Shown: positions 10,403 to 20,564 of the stretch, piece by piece
How the letters are laid out: each line of letters begins with the position of its first letter
How positions within the stretch are numbered: the first letter of the stretch is position 1
Source: Pezizomycotina sp. ARF18
Lineage: Eukaryota; Ascomycota
Direction of reading: 5' to 3'
DNA: 22,453 nt
Assembly (NCBI GenBank): GCA_002224055.1
Contig: AZLU01000387.1
Coordinates: 1-22,453, forward strand
The notes under the pieces: generated by a model
The model's database searches: none
What the model was told of the DNA's origin: nothing
What the model saw: the letters and a program-made list of their open reading frames with translations, nothing else
Program-made: the position numbers and the translations under genes

Positions 10403-11386
10403 ATGCCGCGACTGCGCCTCAGGAGTCAATTGCCAACGGGAGGCTAGGCAGGCCGCCAACTTACGCAAGAGATGGTACGAGACAGAAAATGTATTCTTTT
10501 TTATACCTAATATAATCGTAAGGCACTTCCTCCCTGGTGTGCAACCATTTCACAAATTTCAACATCAAAACTTGTGTTTCCCGTTCTTAACCTTTAAAAA
10601 AATTTTTTTTTTCTTTGAACCCTGTATCCCTTCTATAGGTTACTCTCGAATTCTACTTGCTGGGGCTTCGCTCGCCTACATGTCAAAGCATCCCATCACG
10701 TGCTCGATTCTTTACTGCATCTCCTGCATCCTTGATGCTCTTGACGGTTACTGTGCCAGACGTTTCAACCAGTCCACGAAATTTGGTGCAGTCCTTGACA
10801 TGGTCACGGACAGATGTACCACGGCGTGTCTCTTAGTTTATCTCAGCTCCGCATATCCTCCGTACGCGATATTATTTCAGTGTCTTATTTCCCTGGACCT
10901 TGCCAGCCATTACATGCATATGTACGCCATGATGGAACAAGGTTCGGGCAGTCACAAAAACGTTCAGCGAGCTCAAAGTTACCTGCTCAACCTTTACTAC
11001 ACTAACAATGTAGGTGTTCAACAACCATCCATCTATTATATATGTTTCCCTTTGTCTCGACCTAAATATATCACTTATTCCATGCAGTTTTAGCTACTAC
11101 TTGATCTACACCTGCTAATATATCACGATTTCCTGCCACAGAAAGTATTATTCTTTTTCTGCGCCACCAACGAGCTGTTCTTTGTTTCGCTCTACCTCTA
11201 TTCGTTCCCTTACCCGTCTCCGAATCGTGATCCAATCATGCCCTTCATTATTGCTGTGATGTGGATTACGGGTCTCCCTGTGCCTTCAAGCAAATCATCA
11301 ACTTTGTGCAAATGGCGAGAGCCGCGCAGAGCTTGGTCGAGGGCGATAAGGAGCGGAGAAGATTAGCAGCGGCAAAGCAGCCTTAA
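10403..11386 (+). CDS. PIS1: CDP-diacylglycerol-inositol 3-phosphatidyltransferase (phosphatidylinositol synthase)
   Basis: Exons inferred at 10403-10517, 10639-11009 and 11142-11386, about 243 residues, normal for the family. The enzyme joins CDP-diacylglycerol and myo-inositol to make phosphatidylinositol in the ER membrane. The decisive sign is the complete CDP-alcohol phosphatidyltransferase motif D-x2-D-G-x2-A-R-x8-G-x3-D-x3-D at 10734-10811 (DALDGYCARR, then FGAVLDMVTD). It is preceded by the typical ENVFFFIPNII/GYSRILLAGASL start of the first membrane segment and followed by further hydrophobic segments (ACLLVYLSSA, VLFFFCATNELFF). The protein ends in a basic ARAAQSLVEGDKERRRLAAA tail. 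The ATG at 10403 is chosen because, with one C restored after it, the frame reads a plausible soluble leader into the conserved part. Frame breaks occur after the start, near 10480, at the exon 1/2 join and near 11278. They fit single-base losses. Confidence 0.9.
10518..10638 (+). other. Intron 1 of the PI synthase gene
   Basis: The donor GTAAGG follows IPNII and the acceptor TTCTATAG precedes the Gly-Tyr-Ser-Arg segment. One G seems to be missing at the join, since the family reads IIGYSR. An A7/T10 run pair lies inside at 10596-10612. Confidence 0.78.
11010..11141 (+). other. Intron 2 of the PI synthase gene
   Basis: The donor GTAGGT follows LNLYYTNN, a GCTAAT branch-like site lies near 11114, and the acceptor CCACAG precedes KVLFFFCATNELFF in the correct phase. 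The open reading beyond the donor (to 11093) is intron read-through. Confidence 0.85.
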
Positions 11387-12403
11387 AGCGCGTCATTCTT
11401 CTTTTTCTTTCATGGCTATATTCTCTGAAACTACGCCTCTTTCGATAATGAACCACGTTCGTCCTCGTGTCTGGCCGTCGTTTTGTGAGGTATCTACATA
11501 CATGAATATGGCCACCCATATAGCGCTACTACAATCTTGCTCAGCAAAGCCTTTTGGAACGACGAAAAAGTCACGTCTTGATATGGTTTGCCTTTCCGTT
11601 CATTAAATATATATCTCAGCACTATAACTTCCTAACCTCATACCACCGATTCTACTCCGGCCACTTCTTCTATCCTATTTTCTTTCAGCTCTTTCTTTCC
11701 TTTCCTTTCTTTTTTTATACCGTTCTAATATCAAAACCTCTTCATAATATATCTTGCACCTGTCTTTCACGATATATTCCTTTTAATACATCATAGTCCT
11801 CTTTTCACTCTCGTTTCGACTTCCCTGCCGACTTCTCTCATTTCCCACCAGCATTCATGTACAGTAAAATAGCAATCTTTTCTTAATTTCATCAAGTCAT
11901 TTTCGCATCGGTGTCCCTCTGTCCCTTTGTCTTCATCACCACATACCTATTCTTTCTATGTCTGTTTTTTTTTTTCCTCTATCCAACTTTTTGCTTTTGT
12001 TTGCGCCAAATCTCAAACATCAAGGTAGTATCCCGCACTGAAAGTTATTAATATAATACTGCCTTTTATACACAACTGAGTTCATAAATTTTTTTTGCTA
12101 GCTTGCTCTGAAGACACGACATTATCATTATTGATCTATAGTCAAAGATGTGGAATACTCAAGCAGTTTTCTTCTATAATCCTTAATATCTGTTTTTTTT
12201 CCTCGCCGGGATAAACTCCCCAACTTTGGGTTCTGATATACTGCAAGCTCTAGCTAGCTCAACGTCCTATTTACCTTCTCGTTTTGGTTTATATATCTCG
12301 ACTTCTTCGTCTCTTCCAGTCACATTGGAGTGACCTTTGTTCAGCTATTTGTGGAAGCATACAATCTGTCAATTCTTGAAAAGAGTCTTCCTTGGGAAGC
12401 GGA

Positions 12404-12434
<31 letters not shown>

Positions 12435-13432
12435 TAGAAAAATAAATAATAAATAAGCCACTGCAGTATAATATTATTATTTATTGCTAGTGATGAAGCA
12501 TCAATAATAGCAAGTTTCAGTAGCCTTATTATTATTGCTTTGTATCTGATATCCTATACATAAAGCTAAAGTAAGCAAGCAGTTGATATATAAGTAAGTG
12601 AGCTTTTATAGCTTTTCATTCAATGTAATTTCAGTTGTAACAACTTGGTATCTTGAAATCTACAAAATAAAGTCAAGTATTATTATTATATAACAGTAAC
12701 ATGTTAAAATAACAACCACGATTTAAAAAACCATAAGCTCAAATACTCGCTCTAATCAGCTCCTCAGATAATTTGCATATACTATAAATAACTACTATAA
12801 ATAACACAGCTTCCGATACTATCAGCCATATTATTAGCGTACTTGATCGTAACTTTTCCTATAAATCTCGTCGACGATCTTGAAGAATTTGTAGTTAGTG
12901 GTTGGTGGTGGTGAGTCGATTAGTCAGCAATTAATAATGGATATTATTTCTTCTCCCTTTGGGCACCTGACGGATCCAGCCATCACCCCTCCCTAAAAAA
13001 AAAAATTAGAGTAATAATAATAATAATAAAAATTACCCATACAGAGCAGCAAAACATCATCGACCGACAACCTCCCCCCAAATTCCCACCGCGGTTCGTA
13101 TCAATAAACGACGTCGCATCCATCTAAAACCTCGCGGCATCAATATACATCACGATAATTCATTTAATCCATCAAATTTCGTCGTTGTATCGACGGCCGT
13201 TCATCAAGGGACCGTTTCTTCTTGCGGGATATTCAATTCTTCTTTTAGACGAAATCTGTGAGGGTTATAAGAAAAAAAGAAAAGAAAGGGCCAAAAAAGG
13301 AGCAAACAAACGAAACCGCATTTCTTGCGTGACGGGAGTGTCAACCCCCATCTCCGCCTCAACAGGCGCGACCCAATCCTCATAACAACACAAAGCGGCG
13401 TATTGGATTACCAACATCTCCAAAGCGCCGCG
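11387..13432. other. Intergenic region between PI synthase and Spt20
   Basis: About 2 kb of AT- and pyrimidine-rich DNA with no gene I can support. It includes a long T run at about 12408-12432, an imperfect AT inverted repeat just after it (about 12441-12486), repeated CTATAAATAAC-type short motifs near 12780-12810 and an (AAT)n tract at 13012-13029. The last few hundred bases are C/A-rich and probably form the Spt20 promoter and 5' leader. Confidence 0.6.
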
Positions 13433-16400
13433 ATGGCTACTGCGGTCTACCCAAGATTAAGCTCACCTCAAAGCCTCCCTGGGCCCGATAACAAGCCTCT
13501 CGAACTCCAACCTCCCCGACCATCCCCGAGCCCTTCGAAAACCCTACCTCCCCATAAGTATAACATCTACCACGAGCAGTGCCGCAACAAATGGCATAAG
13601 CTCCGGGTTGAGGATCAGCGAACGGAGGAAGGCCGCCCCGAAGCCCTTTGGTTCCTCCGATGGGCCCCTCCCCGCCCCGCGGAAGAGGGAGAAGGAGAAG
13701 GAAAATCACAAGGAGGTCGAGGAAGGCGAGAGTATATCCGTCAATCAGCCGAAGAAGGTATATATATCAAATATCATTGGCCCAATTTATTAGTAGCCTT
13801 ACGGGGGTCTACGATTTCCCTCCGTTGACTAACGATCTTTGCTCTTTTGTCATTACAGAAGCCAAAACCTCTACCAATGGTATTCATATAGTATCCCTTC
13901 TTTTGTTTAATTTCGGGGTTTCTTTTGGTTCCTCTTTTTATCTTGAAACCTTTTCCTTTCCCGCTGAGCGGATTATTCTAACAATGCCACCATGCAGTTA
14001 TAACGACTCAATATATTCTAGAGAAGTTCAAGGATAAACCCCCATCGCTGGTCCTTCACATGCATCCGACCCATTTTAGATTTGATCAACAAGATGGCAC
14101 TTTCAGCTACAACAGCCCTCTAAAGGTAGGAATATTGTTCAAACATTTTTTGGGTGGTTGCCATAACGAACCCTAGGTTTCATTGCTGAGAATATGCTAA
14201 CAATCTTATCCTTTTGCTTCTATAGTGTATAATAGAATATATAGCCCAGGAAGTTATACCTCCGGATGTAACTGAAGTCTTCCAGAACTGTAGAATACCG
14301 TACTACGATGGTATATAATGCCCCGCATATGGCTTCCAGAAAAACATAGAGAATATTCGTCTAATACTTCTTTTTAGGGAGGCTTATAATCAAGATTGTC
14401 GATCACCGAAGCAATGCGCCACGGAATGATAAATCTACGGCTACCCAGCCCAAAAACCATTCGTTATTTTCCATGGATAAATATAATGAGCATCTAACGC
14501 CCTCACCGAATTGCGCTTACCCAAACCAGAAACTACCACCTACTCAGAACGCCACCACAACCAACGACAATGAAATAGTTAAAATGGACACATCGGAGAT
14601 GTACCCTCTACAACGGTAGAGAAAGCGGAGAAGGTGTACATGACGGTCTGCCATCCTACATCACTTACTTTACATCAAGAAATTAGTATATTGGCGGCTA
14701 CTCCCGCGCCGCCTTCCTTGCTTCGCAACCAACGGCAACCTCCAACGCCTATGGCTTCCACACCATTAACTGCAACTCAACCATTATTTTCTCTTTCCGT
14801 ATCGACTAATTCCAAAATGCCGGCTACGATTCTCAACGATAAAACGGCGCTCGAATTCGAAGCAGAGTATTTGCTTGAAACAGCTCCTCCGCTGATACTC
14901 ACGCCAGCAGAAACAATTGATGACGCGTTAGCGATCATGAAAAAGCTACGTCATCCATTGCATTCGAGACCTCCACCTCCACGGAAGTCTAGGAAGCGAA
15001 CTGTTGCAGAACTCGCCGCAGATGAAGCATACGCCGCTGAGGAAACGATTGATGCTTATCATGGACGAGCGCATCAGCCGTCTTCTTCATCAACAGCCGA
15101 GGAGGGTGGAGTCAGTGCAACCGGATTTGAACCGTCATTTAAGAGATTCAAGGTTCTGGAAGGAATCAGCAAAAGCATGAAGAAAACGTCTTAGGGAGGA
15201 GACTGAAAAGAGGCACAGGCGGAGAAGGAGCGCGCTAAAGCACTACGACGCGAACAAGAAAATCAAGCAGCCCAAGCTCAAGCCAGAGCAGCCGCTGCAC
15301 AGGCACAGGTTCAAGCGCAAGCACAAGCTCAAGCCCAGGCTCAAGCCCAGGCCCAGGCCCAGGCACAGGCACAGGCCCAAGCTCAGGCCCAGGCTGCTCA
15401 AGCCCAAGCAGCTCAGGCCCAAGCAGCTCAGGCCCAGGCTCAGGCTCAAGCACAGGCGGCACAAGCACAAGCCCAGGCTCAAGCACAGGCGCAGGCAGCG
15501 CAGGCTCAGGCCCAAGCCCAAGCACAGGCGCAAACCCAAGCAGTCACGCAACCACCGCATCCGCCAACACCACAGGCACAGACGACACCACAGGCTGTGC
15601 AAGTAACCCAAGCTGCTACCAGTGCTCCTTCAATACCAACACCTATAGCCACAGCTCCCCCGCAAGGAAGCCCTGTTCCAACAGCAGCGTCCCCGTTCGC
15701 CAGCACGGGTCTCCAGTCGTTGGCCAGAGCATGCCCAACAACCGTCACGACCGGCTTCTAGGCAGCAATCCCCGCATCCTAATGCTACCGTTCAACAGGT
15801 CAAACATATGCAACAGAGACTACCAAACTCTCCAGTCATGCGCGCTCCGTCTGCACCGATTCCGCAACACTCGCCGGCGATGACCCAAGGGAGTCCTTTA
15901 GCCCGGACGGTAACAATGGCGTCACCTATGCATGGACATCCCGCACAATGGGCCAAAGCATGCCAAGTCAACTCATGATGAATAGCGCCCAGAATGGCAT
16001 GAAGGTCAACAATGCCGCTAAGAGTGCGGTCTACCAGTTACAGAGAGCTAGGCAAGAGCAATTCATGCAAGTTCAGGCCGCACAGCAAGCAGCGCAACAA
16101 CAACACATGCTGAACGGACAAGCTGGAATGTATACTTCCGAGGCTCAACAGCAGCAGCAGCAGCAGCAGCAACTTCTTATGATACAAATGCAGCGTCAAG
16201 CTCAAGCCCAAGCCCACGCTCAGCAAATTCAGGCCGCGCAACAAGCTCAGGCCCAAGCCCAAGCCCAAGCCCAAGCCCAAGCACAGGCTCAAGCTCACAA
16301 CCGTGGATTATCCCGTCCAGGCTCACGGATGATGAACAATAACATGGTGATGGGGGGTATGAATTTAGGAGGCTATAACTTGATACCTGCTGGAATGAAT

Positions 16401-16565
16401 CTCAACAACCTCAACGTAAATAACATGATGGGCAACATGGGCATGGCAAACGTGGTGAATATACCTGGGATGGGCAATGTTTCCATCCAGCAGTTACAAC
16501 AGATGCAAATGATGCGACAGCTGGCTCAGGCGAGAGGACAAGCACAGCAGCCAAACCAAGGCTGA
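13433..16565 (+). CDS. SPT20: SAGA complex subunit Spt20, five exons, Ala/Gln-rich C-terminal half
   Basis: Exons inferred at 13433-13757, 13859-13879, 13998-14125, 14226-14310 and 14378-16565, about 915 residues. Spt20 is a structural subunit of the nuclear SAGA co-activator, needed for complex integrity. The start MATAV is the one used by many filamentous-fungal homologues. After a basic low-complexity leader, the conserved Spt20 domain spans exons 3 to 5 ([34 protein letters not shown], then [16 protein letters not shown]). Further fungal blocks follow: [59 protein letters not shown], and, in the +1 frame near 15045, [11 protein letters not shown]. Two Ala-Gln repeat blocks, a Q9 run and a Met/Asn/Gly-rich end complete it. 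Frame breaks (near 13470, 13880, 14600, 15045, 15090, 15187, 15210, about 15710 and 15947) are bridged by single-base changes where I could localise them. Confidence 0.9.
13758..13858 (+). other. Intron 1 of the SPT20 gene
   Basis: The donor GTATAT follows SVNQPKK, a GTTGACTAAC branch-like site lies near 13824-13833, and the acceptor ATTACAG precedes KPKPLPM. Confidence 0.8.
13859..13879 (+). other. 21-nt microexon of SPT20
   Basis: It encodes KPKPLPM and is flanked by ATTACAG upstream and GTATTC downstream. Joining it to the next exon gives Met-(Val)[11 protein letters not shown] if one G is restored at the donor (ATGG to ATGGG), which matches the expected entry into the Spt20 domain. Without transcripts the boundaries remain inferred. 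Confidence 0.65.
13880..13997 (+). other. Intron 2 of the SPT20 gene
   Basis: The donor GTATTC and acceptor CATGCAG flank an intron with a TCTAACAAT branch-like site near 13977. Reading through it gives an unrelated Phe-rich frame. Confidence 0.7.
14126..14225 (+). other. Intron 3 of the SPT20 gene
   Basis: The donor GTAGGA follows [18 protein letters not shown] lies near 14197 and the acceptor TCTATAG precedes [10 protein letters not shown], in phase. Confidence 0.85.
14311..14377 (+). other. Intron 4 of the SPT20 gene
   Basis: The donor GTATAT and acceptor TTTTTAG, with TCTAATAC as a branch-like site, split a Gly codon. Joining restores [14 protein letters not shown] without any frame repair. 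Confidence 0.85.
15296..15540 (+). repeat. Degenerate hexanucleotide repeat encoding (Ala-Gln)n in SPT20, block 1
   Basis: About 245 bp of GCN-CAR codon pairs (GCCCAG, GCTCAA, GCACAG and variants), with occasional Ala-Ala-Gln steps. Synonymous changes among units show the peptide repeat is not a fresh slippage product. The opposite strand has a long Leu/Gly-rich open frame that is only a by-product. Confidence 0.9.
16146..16172 (+). repeat. CAG/CAA run encoding Q9 in SPT20
   Basis: One CAA, seven CAG and one CAA codon in frame give nine glutamines. Such runs are common in transcription co-activators and are prone to length change. Confidence 0.9.
16183..16297 (+). repeat. (Ala-Gln)n repeat in SPT20, block 2
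   Basis: A second block of GCN-CAR pairs, including five near-identical GCCCAA units at about 16250-16280. Their uniformity suggests more recent expansion than block 1. Confidence 0.88.
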
Positions 16566-19500
16566 GTAATAAACGCTCAACCCTTTTCATCTCCGGCCCT
16601 CCCTTTTGACATTCTTGCAAGAGGAAAGAGACCAAAAGGCAGATTTTGGCATACATCACCTCTCATCTCGTCTTTATCATGCCTTCTTGGAAATCTTCTT
16701 GCGATGTTATAGTCTCAATTACATTACGAACAACATTGTGGGGTTCGTTTTGGGGATTTGGATGTCCCTACACATCTCTTTCTCTTTTTTTCTCTTTGTT
16801 CTTGATCTGTCTCCTGATTTGTCCCGTCTCTACTATTATACCTCTATCACAATTTTTCTTTTTAAGAAATCTATTTCTTTGTTTCCATAATCACGATAAT
16901 CTGTACTTTGGCCTAGTCCCGTTTCCAGTTGGTTTTATCTCAAGCCTAGTTTTGGTTCTTTAGGAGTTTTTGCCCCGTTGTTTCTTTCCATAACTTTTCT
17001 GCACTTTTCTCAGATCAGGTGAATTGTTTCGTACACCAACCCAGTCTTTTATCTGAAGCCCCTTCCCTTTCTCCATATCTTTATTCTTTAAGCTTACGTC
17101 TATTATACTCTACCTATTCCCCTTTTCTATCTGAGGGCGCGTTACCTCTTGGTATGTATTAACAAAAAGTTGAATATTCGTTTTCTCCACACGCTCTCGG
17201 TTCTTTTCCTTCCGTGTTCCCAATGTACATTTCCTTCCTCTACTCACTTCTTCTTGAAATCCCCGTTCTAATTCCCTCCCGTCCTATAATGGTGACGAAC
17301 TTTTATATAACCATGTTAAGGCGTCAAGATTCTCTTTTTCCCGGTGTTTGCTTCAATCTAAAGGTTTATATTCCTAATTATACTCCTATGAAATATCATT
17401 ATAGTTTTGAGATTGAGAAGGTGCTCTGTTTTCTTTCTTTATTCTTTCACGTTTGCTTGTTTCCCTTAATCTTCTGCTTCTCCAGAAATTCAAAGCGTTT
17501 ATTCAAGTACCTTCATATCGTCATAGAAGGCTCCCGTTACCCAGACTTTCTGCTTGGTATTTCCCACTCTTCTTCGGACTTCCATGTTTCCCTTCTTCTA
17601 GTCATTATTGAACATCATATATACCAAATTAAACTTCCTTTTCTTTTTCATTTCTTTGTTTCCTTTTCTTCTCTCGAGTCATGTTACATATATACATCCT
17701 AGGTATATATTCTCACATTTACATCACTTGTTCTTTTCCCAAGTTCCTTTTGTCTACTCTCAAGTTTTCCGGCGTTGAATACCTATTGATCATATACGTT
17801 CGACCCCAATGTCTCATGCTGTACTTTATCTAAATTAAATGGAAACCATACACACATATACAAAAACCTATTTTGTCTCCGCTCGTTTTGATGTTTCGTT
17901 CCGTGAGGGCATGCACAAGTTCCATTTCGTTCGATATTTACTTAACTCCGAAGCTTTCGAGGTCACACCACACGCAGTCACCTCACCCGATGGGCGACGG
18001 CAGGTGCCCCCTTCCTCGCTTCTTCCTTTTTCCTCCCTATATTTTTCTCAAGCCAATATCTCGTCCTGTTCCTTGGGCCGAACCAAACAGGATTAATATT
18101 CATCAAGAATGGGGTCAGCTTCATGTATATTCTCGGATATTCATCCAGGTTTCCTTCCTTCCATCCTCCTGATAGTCTTCCTGCTGTGGGCGTATGCGCG
18201 CCTAGAAAATAGGTCAGAAAAGGAATAGAAAGGAAAAAAGAAACGTAAAGGGAATAAAATAAAAAGAAACGTAAAGAGAATAAAAAAAAATAAATGAAAG
18301 AAAGAAAGGAACAAAGGAAGAGCGAACGACCAAAATTTGCGAAGCCAAAAATGGTAATTCGTGATACAGGGTTTAGTGAATCGCGACCGGCAGGAATTCG
18401 GCTTCCTTTTCACCGACGTGCATGTGTCCGCGCACAATATATATACGAATGCGCCTCAGATGAGAGATGGAAGAAGATGGCCTTTTACTTTTATTTTTAT
18501 TTTATTTTATTTTATTGAAGAATATGGTATAATTCGGCGGGTGCAGGGGAAAGTTGGAGAACGAGAGAGGAACAAGGTCATAGTGAACTCGTCTGTATGG
18601 TTTGCTCCTGGAAACAATAAACCTGGAACTGGAATGGTGCGGTCAACTAAGGACCTACATCTACCTCGCATATTGATCTAGTTAAAAGGAGGTGAAAAAA
18701 ATACTCCGTATGATTTCGATTAGAAGTTTCAACGGATGGTCATAACTTCTCAACCATGTCCTCATGACAAGGAAGGTTACAGGGTAAGCGCTGATCCTGC
18801 CTGTCGGTCTTTGTGTAAATAGGTATAAGTAAACATAAAAATGTATAATTAAACCAAAAAAAAAGGGAAAGGGGGGGGAGGCGTTTCTTCTATCAGCTCC
18901 ATTTTTCCAATCCAAGCCTCCACAAAGGAAGAGATCGTAATTTTACAGGAGTAAGAAGCGGAAGAAGTCCTTTATCACTTGATTACCGCATTGCGGGTTG
19001 GTCATGGCAATGCAACTTTGCCAACAATGTTTCACCGGCCCGCTGTCATTCGTGATGTGTCGAGCGGGAATTTTTTTTTTTCGAGGTCATGAGGGCGGGA
19101 AGACAGTCGAGACCTTTTTCCTTCTGGTGCTGCAGCGTGAATCGCTCAACCAATGCAGCGGAGCAGCTCGATTTCGCATATACCTCACTTACCCTTTTGC
19201 CATCTATCGCCCAAAACAGAATGGCAGCAACCCTTTTAAGAAAATATACGTTGGTTAATATATATTATTGCTGTATTGTTTGTTTGTTTTGACCGTACTG
19301 TACGCACATAACATAGATACATACCTACCTGATATATCGACGACAAGGGTGGTTTGTCGTACCGAGAGGACAGAAACCTGGGTTCCAAACCTGGTATATA
19401 TGTTTATCAGATGAATTGTCGAGTCAGGTTTTCAGATGCTTGATGATGACCAAATTGGCAGGGAAAAGGAACCCCCCCCCAAAAAAAAAAAAAACAAGGT

Positions 19501-20506
19501 AAGTATACGGTAGAGGCTGGGTACGAGATAATGTAAGTATATGGTTATATCTTTTCTCTACTGCAAGGGACTATTCTTTTTTTCTTCTCTTTCCGTTTAG
19601 ATATTATGGGGGCAAAGGATGGACCTTACATGTTAGCAAGACGATGGCCACCAAGAATGTAGAAGCCATCAAATCAATCGGTGCATACCTAGCTGATCTT
19701 CGGAACAATAATAAGCAGAGTATTTGTTGCTCTCTCTCTCTCTTTTTTTTTTTTTTTTTTTTTTCCTGTCGGAGAGGAAAAGCAAACATGTTTACAATCG
19801 GGTAAAGTCATCTCAACTGCACTTTCTACGAAGGCATGGCATTCTGTTCCTCCTGAGGAGGAATACCGCTTCTCTGCCGTATGCCACCCGCTCTCTGCAT
19901 TTAGTTTATATATCAAACAAATAAACTAAAAAGAAAAACAACATACTGAGCTCGAGTGTGTCCATGTACATGTACTCAGGCCGTATAGCAGTTACGCTAT
20001 ATCTCCGTGTACCTATGATAAGCAGTATACTAAATAGCACCATAGCACCATAGCGCCAATATAAAAAATTCTTGAGCTCCGAGAAACTACCCGGGTCCAT
20101 GGCTGAAGACGCTTGCTGCGTAAGGATTATGGTAATCTAGAAATTTAGTACGAGTCTAATCTTTACCTCTAGTAGAGACTTTCATGCTTATATCTTTTAA
20201 GCAAGCTGGGCGGTGGATGTTTCCTTTCTTTTCTTTTTGTATACTTCTGGACCGATTATCAGTCCCCTGTGTCTCCTTTGAATTCTTCTTAATTTGATCT
20301 CACCAGTTCCAACTCGCGACTACACTTTCTTTTGGTCAGATGCCATGCAAAGGGAACAGGTTCCCACAAAAAAAAAAAAAAAAAAAAAAAAAACCTACAT
20401 TGCGCAAAGTAAATGCTTCCTCATGATCTACTTTTCTTATATCCATTTTTGTTTTGGCTGTATAAATCAACCAATAATTTCGTAATCTACTAACAAAAAA
20501 CCACAG
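16566..20506. other. Gene-poor, pyrimidine-rich region downstream of SPT20
   Basis: I find no supported gene. From 16600 to about 17850 the + strand is strongly T/C-rich, and open frames such as 17214-17702 show only Phe/Ser/Leu bias. Around 18180-18350 a purine-rich stretch follows (GAAAGAAAGGAA and similar). 18480-18516 is a TTTTA repeat. 18960-19250 is more GC-balanced but has no intact or broken frame that I recognise. T runs lie at 19743-19763 and an A run at 20367-20393. I found no tRNA, rRNA or transposase signal. Confidence 0.55.
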
Positions 20507-20564
20507 GTACTCTCAATGTCCTATCAGGCCGAATTCTCGGGCTTCCAACAAAAAGGCGCCGATG
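20507..20564 (+). CDS. Candidate internal or first coding exon of an unidentified small gene
   Basis: A textbook intron end (CTACTAAC at 20487-20494, acceptor CCACAG at 20501-20506) is followed by 58 nt and a donor-like GTAAGG at 20565. In the frame of the ATG at 20516 it reads MSYQAEFSGFQQKGADG, a balanced composition unlike the surrounding low-complexity DNA. An upstream ATG at 20099, reading MAEDACC and ending at another GTAAGG (20120), would splice to it in phase. I do not recognise the protein and see no convincing downstream exon, so this may be chance. Confidence 0.3.

Noticed and set aside
14378-14400. A frame break just after the intron 4 acceptor of SPT20 (apparent GGC TTA TAA stop)
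   Set aside because: With exon 4 ending in the first base of a Gly codon, the join reads [11 protein letters not shown] in frame, so no repair is needed.
15235-15748. Long minus-strand open frames rich in Leu, Gly, Val or Cys opposite the Spt20 repeat
   Set aside because: They are the complement of the GCN-CAR repeat, which rarely makes stops in any frame. The plus frame has family motifs on both sides.
17214-17702. 162-codon plus-strand open frame after Spt20
   Set aside because: The Phe/Leu/Ser-heavy composition is what T/C-rich DNA yields in any frame. No splice sites or motifs accompany it.
19375-19400. GGTTCCAAACC as a tRNA B box
   Set aside because: It departs from the B-box consensus at key positions, and no A box or cloverleaf can be drawn upstream.
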